Origin: Mediterranea massiliensis
GTDB lineage: Bacteria; Bacteroidota; Bacteroidia; Bacteroidales; Bacteroidaceae
Assembly (NCBI GenBank): GCA_958402075.1
Contig: CATXSD010000032.1
Span: 1-26,405, forward strand
DNA: 26,405 bases
Reading direction: 5' to 3'
Both the position numbers and the translations under genes were made by a program. Positions 1 to 5,625 of this stretch are shown here, in pieces. Under the pieces are notes generated by a model. The model made no database searches, was not told the origin of the DNA, and worked only from the letters and a program-made list of their open reading frames with translations. How positions within the stretch are numbered: position 1 is the first letter of the stretch; the number at the start of each line of letters is the position of its first letter.

Positions 1-54
1 ACTCGCGACCCCAACCTTGGCAAGGTTGTGCTCTACCAACTGAGCTATTTCCGC
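1..54 (-). tRNA. tRNA-Gly (anticodon GCC), partial
   Basis: Read on the minus strand, the tRNA starts at 54 with GCGGAAATAGCTCAG, followed by a D-arm (GTTGGTAGAGC). The anticodon arm has stem CAACC/GGTTG around loop TTGCCAA, and anticodon GCC lies at 21-19. The variable region and the start of the T arm (GTCGCGAGT) run off the left edge, so the 3' part and any CCA are not visible. The GCC anticodon and GCGGAAAUAGCUCAG acceptor/D sequence are typical of bacterial glycine tRNA. A good promoter lies immediately upstream (66-95). Confidence 0.95.
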
Positions 55-65
55 GTTTGCGGTTG

Positions 66-95
66 CAAAGGTAGGTATTTTCTGCAAACCTGCAA
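66..95 (-). promoter_or_regulatory. Bacteroidetes-type promoter of tRNA-Gly
   Basis: On the minus strand there is TTG (95-93), a 19-nt spacer, and TACCTTTG (73-66), matching the Bacteroides consensus TTG-N19-21-TAnnTTTG. The expected start point is a few bases before the tRNA 5' end at 54, giving a very short leader as is usual for tRNA genes. Confidence 0.8.
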
Positions 96-153
96 ACATT
101 CCAGCTACTTTTTTCAGCAAATAAATTCAAGTTGACAAACAGACTTCTGATTA

Positions 154-1293
154 TCAGTCCATTCTGTCACGATAATCTTCGTAAGAAAATTCACGGAAGA
201 CCTTGGCCTCGCCCTTTTCGGTCCACATGGCGATGGCCGGATGGTGGATTCCGTTGAACATATTGGTCTTGACGGTCGTATAGTGTATCATGTCCTCAAA
301 GACGATACGCTCCCCTATTTGCAGTTCGTGGTCGAAGCTCCAGTCGCCCATATAGTCGCCGCTCAGGCAGGAATTACCGCCCAGCCGGTAGACATACGGT
401 CCCTGCGCTCCCATCTGCGCACCGCGTACGGCAGGCTGGTAGGGCATCTCCAGGCAGTCGGGCATGTGGCAGGTGAAGCTCACGTTCAGGATGGCGGTGC
501 GGATGCCACGGTTCTCCACGATGTCCACCACCTCGGACGTCAGTACGCCTGTCTGCCACGTGAAGGCCGAGCCGGGCTCGAGGATGATGCGCAGGTGGGG
601 ATAACGTTTCCTGAGGCCCTGCAACAGGCCGATGAGGTGCTCCACATCGTAGTCCTTGCGGGTCATCAAATGGCCGCCGCCCAGGTTGAGCCACTTCAGC
701 TGGGGGAACCAGCGGGCAAACTTCTCTTCCAGGTGCGCCAGCGTGCGCTCCAGCTCGTAGGACGATGACTCGCAATGGCAGTGGCAGTGGAAGCCTTCGA
801 TGCCCTGCGGCAGGCGGTCGGGCAGCTGCTCGGCCATCACGCCGAAGCGGGTGCCGGGGGCGCAGGGATTGTAGAGCTCGGTTTCTACCTCCGAATATTC
901 GGGGTTCACGCGGATGCCGCACGAGATGCCGCTCCCCCCAGCCTCCACCATCGGATAGAAGCGGCGGAACTGCGACAGGGAGTTGAACGTGATGTGACTG
1001 CTGCAACGCATGATTTCGGGGAAGTCGGCTTCGGTATAGGCCGGCGAATAGGTGTGCGCCTTGCTTCCGAACTCCTCGAGCGCCAGACGCGCCTCGTAGA
1101 CGGAGCTGGCCGTAGAGTGGTCGATGTACTCGCGGAAGATGGGGAACGAGCGCCACATGGCAAACGACTTGAAGGCAAGGATGATTTCCACGCCGGCACG
1201 GTCGGCCACGCTCTTGATGAGTGTCAGGTTCTTGCGCAGCAACTCTTCTTCCATGATGTAGCAGGGAGAAGGGAAAAGGGTAAAGTCTATCAT
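154..1293 (-). CDS. nspC: Carboxynorspermidine decarboxylase
   Basis: A 379-aa, PLP-dependent, alanine-racemase-fold decarboxylase. NspC converts carboxynorspermidine or carboxyspermidine to norspermidine or spermidine, the last step of the alternative polyamine route with carboxyspermidine dehydrogenase. Visible features are the N-terminal PLP lysine in AFKSFA (K42), the CHCHCE strand (170-175), the glycine loop NLGGGH (203-208), the phosphate-binding EPGSAF (239-244), and the active-site Cys/Asp pair in GGNSCLSGDY (C309, D313). Length and motifs fit NspC better than LysA or ornithine decarboxylase. The ATG at 1293 gives the usual family N-terminus. It lies downstream of uvrD on the same strand across a 185-bp gap that contains a tandem repeat. 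No consensus promoter was found in the gap, so it may be read through from uvrD. The partner dehydrogenase is not in the window. Confidence 0.92.
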   Translation of the reverse strand: MIDFTLFPSPCYIMEEELLRKNLTLIKSVADRAGVEIILAFKSFAMWRSFPIFREYIDHSTASSVYEARLALEEFGSKAHTYSPAYTEADFPEIMRCSSHITFNSLSQFRRFYPMVEAGGSGISCGIRVNPEYSEVETELYNPCAPGTRFGVMAEQLPDRLPQGIEGFHCHCHCESSSYELERTLAHLEEKFARWFPQLKWLNLGGGHLMTRKDYDVEHLIGLLQGLRKRYPHLRIILEPGSAFTWQTGVLTSEVVDIVENRGIRTAILNVSFTCHMPDCLEMPYQPAVRGAQMGAQGPYVYRLGGNSCLSGDYMGDWSFDHELQIGERIVFEDMIHYTTVKTNMFNGIHHPAIAMWTEKGEAKVFREFSYEDYRDRMD

Positions 1294-1394
1294 GTATCTG
1301 TCTTTATTTAATGTTCTTGAAATTCAATTACTTCATTGATAATCAACAATTCATCCAGTTCATCCGGAAGCGGCCTTCCGCCGCCCGGAATCGG

Positions 1395-1482
1395 GCAATG
1401 TTTTGCCCCAGAGAAAGCAATGTTTTCGGGCAAAGGAAGCAATGTTTTCCCTCGAAAAAAGCAATGCTTTTCCAGGCCTCAT
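1395..1482. repeat. Four-unit 22-bp-period degenerate tandem repeat
   Basis: Four units begin at 1395, 1417, 1439 and 1461, exactly 22 bp apart. Each starts GCAATGTTTT (the last GCAATGCTTT) and then diverges into a variable A/G/C-rich half. The last unit overlaps the uvrD stop codon (1479-1481). The rest of the uvrD-nspC gap (1294-1394) is A/T-rich with a short GC-rich inverted repeat near 1373-1390 and no recognisable gene or promoter. Confidence 0.8.
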
Positions 1483-3830
1483 CCGACGACCTTGAAGCGG
1501 GCAAAGCGCAGGAGCAGCTGCTTCTCGCCCGCATGCTCAAAGCGGATGGTAGCCTTGGCGTTGTCGCCCGCGCCTTCCACCCGCAGCACCTCGCCGCGGC
1601 CGAAGCGTTCGTGCTCGATCAGTTGCCCTGCCTGCAGGCCTCCCCCGCCCGACGGAGCCGGAGCGGCGCTGGTCGCGGCCTCCACCCGCTTCAGCTTGCG
1701 GGGCATGGTGGAGGCGATGAGCGGTTCGCGCGAGAACTTCCGTTCGCCTGCGGGCGATGAAGCCGACGTGCCATATTGGGGACGCGAGGCGGAACGGAAC
1801 AGGTCGTCCGACGAACGGCGGAAGCGTTCGGCCCCCTCGTCCACCCGCCGGCCCAACAAAGCGTTCTGCGGCAGGCTCAGGTAGCGCGCGTCGATGTCGT
1901 GCAGGAAGCGGCTGGGGCTGCCGAACTCAGTCTTGCCGTAGCGCATGCGCGTCTTGGCGTACGACAGGAAGCAATGCTCCTCGGCACGGGTGATGGCGAC
2001 ATAGAACAGGCGGCGCTCCTCCTCCAGGGCACGGGGCGAATCGACCGTCATGGCGCTGGGGAAGAGGTTCTCCTCCATGCCCACCACGAAGACGTTGCGA
2101 AACTCCAGTCCCTTGGCCGAATGGACGGTCATCAGCGTAATCTTCTCGCCGTCATCGTCCTTGTCCGAGTCCTGGTCGGTGAGCAGCGACACTTCAGAGA
2201 GGAAGTCACCCAGGGCAATGTGTTCGTTGCCCTCCTCCAGCCGTTCGGCGCAGAAGTCCCTCATGCCGTTCATCAGCTCCTCGATGTTCTCCTTCCGGCT
2301 GAGGTTCTCGGGCGAGTTGTCCTGGCAGACATCGTTGATGATGCCCGCCTGCCGCACGATGTCCTCGCCCAGCTCGCTGGAATTCTTCCGTCCCAAGTCG
2401 TCCATGAAGGAAGCTATCAGGTCGCGGAAGCCCTGGAGCTTGCCCGCCGTGCCCTTGTTGAAGTTCAGGCCGTAGGCCAGCGGCTCGCAGAGGACGGTCC
2501 ACAGGCTGACATTATTCACCGTAGCCGCGGCCACAATCTTGCCCACCGTCGTGTCGCCGATGCCGCGGGCGGGATAGTTGATGATGCGCTTGAAGGCCTC
2601 TTCGTCGTTGGGATTGGCCACGAGGCGGAAGTAGGCTATCACGTCCTTGATTTCCTTGCGCTGGTAGAAGGACAGGCCGCCGTAGATGCGGTAGGGCATG
2701 TTGCGCTTGCGCAGGGCCTCCTCGAAGATGCGGCTCTGGGCATTGGTACGGTAGAGCACGGCAAAGTCGGCATAGCCATAGCCCGACTGGCGGCGCAGGG
2801 CGGCTATCTTGTTCACCACCATCTCGCCTTCCTCCACGTCGCTGTAGGCCTGAAGGACGCCGATGGGCTCGCCGGGGTCCTTCTCGGAGAACACGTCCTT
2901 GTGTATCTGCCGCTGGTTCTTGCTGATGAGGCTGTTGGCGGCAGACACGATGGTCTGCGTGGAGCGGTAGTTCTGCTCCAGCTTGAAGACGCGCGTGCCG
3001 GGGAAAGTCTTGGTGAAATAGAGGATATTGTCGATGTCCGCCCCGCGGAAGGAGTAGATGCTCTGTGCGTCGTCGCCCACCACGCAGACGTGCTGATGGT
3101 TCTTGGCCAGCTGGAGCACGATGCTGTGCTGGGCCACGTTCGTGTCCTGATACTCGTCCACGAGGATGTAGCGGAACTGCTCCTGGTAGCGGGCCAGCAC
3201 GTCGGGATGGTCGCGGAAGAGCAGGAAGGTATAAAACAGCAGGTCGTCGAAGTCCATCGCATCGGCCTGGCGGCAACGTTCCCAGTAGCGGCGGTACACA
3301 TCGCGCAGGGCGGGCACCTGGGCCGCGCAATCGTACTCGTATGCCTCCTTGCTGCGGGCATAGTCGGCGGGCGACACGAGGTGGTTCTTCGCGTTGGAGA
3401 TGCGCGACTGTATCAAGCCCGGCTTGTACACCTTCTCGTTGAGCTGCATCTCCTTGACGATGGAGCGTATCAGGCTCTTGCTGTCGGCCGTGTCGTAGAT
3501 GGTGAACTGATGCGTGAACCCCAGCACATCGGCCTCGGTATGGAGGATGCGCAGGAACAGGGAGTGGAACGTACCCATCCACAACCAGCGCGCCCGTTCG
3601 GGGCCCACCTGGCGGGCGATGCGCGCCTTCATCTCGCGCGCCGCCTTGTTGGTAAAGGTCAGGGCCAGGATGTTCCACGGCTGGTAACCGTTCTCCAGCA
3701 GCCAGGCTATCTTGTAGGTCAGCACACGGGTCTTCCCCGATCCCGCCCCCGCAATCACCAGCGAAGGCCCGTCGTTGTAGAGCACGGCGGCACGCTGGCT
3801 TTCGTTCAGTTCGTTGATATAGTCGGACAT
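1479..3830 (-). CDS. ATP-dependent DNA helicase, UvrD/PcrA family
   Basis: A 783-aa superfamily 1A 3'-5' helicase acting in nucleotide-excision and mismatch repair and in removing protein or RNA from DNA. The Q motif is at NESQRAAV (9-16) and Walker A is GAGSGKTR (28-35). Other motifs visible in order are TFTNKAAREM (Ia), VDEYQDTN (II), GDDAQSIYSFRGAD (III), EQNYRST (IV), LMTVHSAKGLEF (V) and EERRLFYVAITRA (VI). The C-terminal tail after about residue 700 ends in a small beta-rich segment (HERFGRGEVL...) typical of PcrA/UvrD tails that contact RNA polymerase or other partners. Length is normal. The start at 3830 gives MSDYINELNESQR, the expected N-terminus. It is divergent from the SOD gene. 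UvrD and PcrA cannot be separated from sequence alone, so no symbol is given. Confidence 0.95.
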   Translation of the reverse strand: MSDYINELNESQRAAVLYNDGPSLVIAGAGSGKTRVLTYKIAWLLENGYQPWNILALTFTNKAAREMKARIARQVGPERARWLWMGTFHSLFLRILHTEADVLGFTHQFTIYDTADSKSLIRSIVKEMQLNEKVYKPGLIQSRISNAKNHLVSPADYARSKEAYEYDCAAQVPALRDVYRRYWERCRQADAMDFDDLLFYTFLLFRDHPDVLARYQEQFRYILVDEYQDTNVAQHSIVLQLAKNHQHVCVVGDDAQSIYSFRGADIDNILYFTKTFPGTRVFKLEQNYRSTQTIVSAANSLISKNQRQIHKDVFSEKDPGEPIGVLQAYSDVEEGEMVVNKIAALRRQSGYGYADFAVLYRTNAQSRIFEEALRKRNMPYRIYGGLSFYQRKEIKDVIAYFRLVANPNDEEAFKRIINYPARGIGDTTVGKIVAAATVNNVSLWTVLCEPLAYGLNFNKGTAGKLQGFRDLIASFMDDLGRKNSSELGEDIVRQAGIINDVCQDNSPENLSRKENIEELMNGMRDFCAERLEEGNEHIALGDFLSEVSLLTDQDSDKDDDGEKITLMTVHSAKGLEFRNVFVVGMEENLFPSAMTVDSPRALEEERRLFYVAITRAEEHCFLSYAKTRMRYGKTEFGSPSRFLHDIDARYLSLPQNALLGRRVDEGAERFRRSSDDLFRSASRPQYGTSASSPAGERKFSREPLIASTMPRKLKRVEAATSAAPAPSGGGGLQAGQLIEHERFGRGEVLRVEGAGDNAKATIRFEHAGEKQLLLRFARFKVVG

Positions 3831-3856
3831 ATATATGCGTTGTCTTATTCTTCCTT

Positions 3857-3880
3857 ATTATATACTATATTATATACTAT
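3857..3880. repeat. Exact 12-bp tandem duplication upstream of uvrD
   Basis: ATTATATACTAT occurs twice, head to tail (3857-3868 and 3869-3880), between the uvrD start codon and its putative -7 element. It lies in the transcribed leader if that promoter is correct. Confidence 0.85.
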
Positions 3881-3895
3881 GATACAAAGATGGTG

Positions 3896-3903
3896 CAAAG
3901 ATA
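3896..3903 (-). promoter_or_regulatory. Putative -7 element for uvrD
   Basis: TATCTTTG on the minus strand matches TAnnTTTG, 66 nt upstream of the uvrD start. No TTG is found at the expected -33 spacing, so support is partial. Confidence 0.4.
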
Positions 3904-3937
3904 CGGAAAAGCCCCGAACATTTCCCCCGCCGAAGTG

Positions 3938-3968
3938 TTGATATTACAAAGCATTCTTTGTATATTTG
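3938..3968 (+). promoter_or_regulatory. Bacteroidetes-type promoter of SOD
   Basis: TTG (3938-3940), 20-nt spacer, TATATTTG (3961-3968). This is a full match to the Bacteroides consensus. The predicted transcript starts near 3975 and leaves a leader of about 65 nt before the chosen ATG. Confidence 0.75.
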
Positions 3969-4038
3969 TATGCAAAGAAGAAATATTAACCTTTTAACCA
4001 TACCACGTATGACACTCATTACATTAATCACAACGCTT

Positions 4039-4623
4039 ATGATGTTCAACATGCCCACACTTCCGTATGCCCACAACGCATTGGAACCTGTAATCAGTCA
4101 GGCCACCATCGACTTCCACTACGGGAAGCATCTGCAGACCTATGTCAACAACCTGAACAGCCTCGTCCCCGGCACTGAATTCGAGGGCAAGACACTCGAA
4201 GAAATTGTGGCTACCGCTCCCGACGGCCCTGTATTCAACAATGCCGGACAGGTACTGAACCACACGTTCTACTTCCTCCAGTTCACCCCCTCTCCTGCCC
4301 GTCACGAACCCGAAGGCCCGCTGGCCGACGCCATCCGCCGCGACTTCGGCAGCTTCGACAATTTCAAGAAAGAATTTACAGCAGCCGCCACCGGCCTCTT
4401 TGGCTCCGGCTGGGCCTGGCTCTCGGCCGACAAGGACGGCAAGCTGCACATCACCAAGGAAGCCAACGGCAGCAACCCCCTCCGTGCGGGCCTCACGCCC
4501 CTGCTCACCTTCGACGTATGGGAGCATGCCTACTACCTGGACTACCAGAACCGCCGAGCCGACCATCTGCAGGCATTATGGGACATCATCGACTGGCCAG
4601 CCGTAGAAAAGAGACTGAAATGA
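4039..4623 (+). CDS. sodB: Superoxide dismutase (Fe/Mn family)
   Basis: Dismutates superoxide to oxygen and peroxide in the cytoplasm. The chosen ATG gives MMFNMPTLPYAHNALEP, which aligns residue for residue with the N-terminus of E. coli SodB. The upstream in-frame ATG at 4009 would add ten residues (MTLITLITTL) not known in the family; both starts lie downstream of the promoter. Numbered from 4039 (194 aa), the metal ligands are H27 (FHYGKH), H75 (NHTFY), D159 and H163 (DVWEHAYY). The Gln at 71 (NNAGQVLNH) sits in the Fe-SOD second-sphere position. Bacteroides enzymes of this type are known to be cambialistic (Fe or Mn). Length is normal. It is monocistronic, with its own promoter and terminator. 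Confidence 0.93.
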   Translation: MMFNMPTLPYAHNALEPVISQATIDFHYGKHLQTYVNNLNSLVPGTEFEGKTLEEIVATAPDGPVFNNAGQVLNHTFYFLQFTPSPARHEPEGPLADAIRRDFGSFDNFKKEFTAAATGLFGSGWAWLSADKDGKLHITKEANGSNPLRAGLTPLLTFDVWEHAYYLDYQNRRADHLQALWDIIDWPAVEKRLK

Positions 4624-4662
4624 CCTGCTTCCCCGTCCGTACGGGACTTCCATCCCCACTTG

Positions 4663-4704
4663 ACGCATCCGCCGGACACAAACGCGGCGGATGCGTTTCT
4701 GTTT
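4663..4704 (+). terminator. Rho-independent terminator after SOD
   Basis: A perfect 12-bp stem, ACGCATCCGCCG (4663-4674) with CGGCGGATGCGT (4685-4696), has a 10-nt loop and is followed by a T-rich run (TTCTGTTT). Confidence 0.85.
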
Positions 4705-4736
4705 CCATACCATCTAACATATTTTAAAGGAAAAGA

Positions 4737-4768
4737 TTGGCTTCTCCAGCAAGGATTCATTAACTTTG
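4737..4768 (+). promoter_or_regulatory. Bacteroidetes-type promoter of the ThiE/TenI-like gene
   Basis: TTG (4737-4739), 21-nt spacer, TAACTTTG (4761-4768). The predicted leader to the ATG at 4796 is only about 20 nt, too short for a TPP riboswitch. Confidence 0.7.
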
Positions 4769-4795
4769 CTAAACTTAACAATTCCGGCAAAGGAC

Positions 4796-5404
4796 ATGAA
4801 ACTTATCGTTGTGACACCACCCACATTTTTTGTGGAAGAAGACCAAATCATCACCGCCCTCTTCGAGGAAGGGCTGGACATCCTGCACCTGCGGAAGCCG
4901 GAAACGCCGGCCATGTACTCGGAACGTCTGCTGACCCTCATTCCCGAAAAATATCATCGGCGCATCGTCACCCACGAGCATTTCTACCTGCAAAACGAAT
5001 TCAACCTGCTGGGCATCCACCTGAATGCCCGCAACCCCAAGGAGCCGCACGACTATGCAGGAAACGTCAGTTGCACCTGTCACTCCATCGACGAGCTGAA
5101 AAACAAGAAACACTTCTACGACTATGTGTTCCTGAGCCCTGTATTCGACTGCATCACCAAGGCAGGAGTGACTGCCGGCTTCACCCCCGAAGAGCTGCGC
5201 GCTGCCGGCAAAGAGCGGATTATCGACAGCAAGGTCATGGCCTTCGGAGGCATTACACCCGACAACATCCTCGAAGTGAAAGACTTCGGATTTGGAGGAG
5301 CCGTCGTGATGGGCGACTTGTGGAACAAGTTCAACGCCTGTACCGACCGCGACTATACGGGCGTCATCCGCCACTTCAAGCATTTGAAGGAAATGGCCGA
5401 CTGA
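4796..5404 (+). CDS. Thiamine phosphate synthase (ThiE)/TenI-like protein
   Basis: A 202-aa TIM-barrel protein of the ThiE/TenI superfamily. Family landmarks are the first strand KLIVVTPP, GLDILHLRKPE (26-36), LGIHLNARN (72-80), the VSCTCHSIDEL helix start (91-101), YVFLSPVFDCITKAG (110-124), and the phosphate-binding MAFGGIT (148-154) and GGAVVMGDLW (167-176). The motif usually VQ(L/F)R(E/D)K reads ILHLRKP, so the Gln is H31, the Arg is kept (R33) and the Lys is P35. The usual GVHLGQxD acidic position is also lost. This suggests a TenI-like or otherwise diverged member, not a standard ThiE. No other thi genes or TPP riboswitch are nearby. The ATG at 4796 is preferred over an upstream one at 4766, which lies inside the predicted promoter/start region. 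It is probably a stand-alone gene. Confidence 0.75.
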   Translation: MKLIVVTPPTFFVEEDQIITALFEEGLDILHLRKPETPAMYSERLLTLIPEKYHRRIVTHEHFYLQNEFNLLGIHLNARNPKEPHDYAGNVSCTCHSIDELKNKKHFYDYVFLSPVFDCITKAGVTAGFTPEELRAAGKERIIDSKVMAFGGITPDNILEVKDFGFGGAVVMGDLWNKFNACTDRDYTGVIRHFKHLKEMAD

Positions 5405-5437
5405 AAAAGCCATCGTGTCACGCCCTCGGACAGCCTT

Positions 5438-5570
5438 CCGTTTGCCCAGCCTAAAGCGACCGTTTGTCCAGCTTAAAGCAACCGTTTACCCAGCTTAAAA
5501 CCAACCTTTGCCCAGCCTAAAGCAATCATTTGCCCAGCTCAAAAGAAACGTTCACCCGATTGAAAACTAA
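5438..5570. repeat. Six-unit 22-bp-period degenerate tandem repeat
   Basis: Units start at 5438, 5460, 5482 (23 bp), 5505, 5527 and 5549. The consensus is close to CCGTTTGCCCAGCYTAAAGC followed by RA; the final unit is the most degenerate. The array fills the 3' intergenic space between the ThiE/TenI-like gene and the terminator at 5572. It contains no start codon with a coding frame of note. Confidence 0.85.
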
Positions 5571-5571
5571 A

Positions 5572-5601
5572 AGAGGGGTGCATCCATGGATGCACCCCTC
5601 T
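5572..5601. terminator. 30-bp perfect palindrome, terminator between convergent genes
   Basis: AGAGGGGTGCATCCA (5572-5586) is followed directly by its exact complement (5587-5601), forming a very stable hairpin with a minimal loop. On the minus strand it is followed by a T-rich tract (TTTAGTTTTC), as expected for ppdK termination. On the plus strand the tail is CTATGTTT, so it may also end the upstream plus-strand transcript. Confidence 0.85.
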
Positions 5602-5625
5602 ATGTTTAACGGACCAACGTCCACA

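Noticed and set aside
1461..1482. Terminator hairpin AAAAGCAATGCTTTT at the uvrD end
   Set aside because: The dyad has a one-base spacer and no GC-rich stem or T-tract; it is better explained as the last repeat unit.
1776..3941. 721-codon open frame on the plus strand opposite the uvrD/pcrA gene
   Set aside because: It mirrors the codon structure of the helicase, has no recognisable domain and would overlap a complete, motif-rich gene.
4624..4795. TPP riboswitch in front of the ThiE-like gene
   Set aside because: The predicted leader is about 20 nt and the rest of the gap is the SOD terminator; no thi-box sequence was seen.
5438..5570. CRISPR-like repeat array
   Set aside because: The 22-bp units are contiguous, degenerate along their whole length and have no spacers; no cas genes are present.
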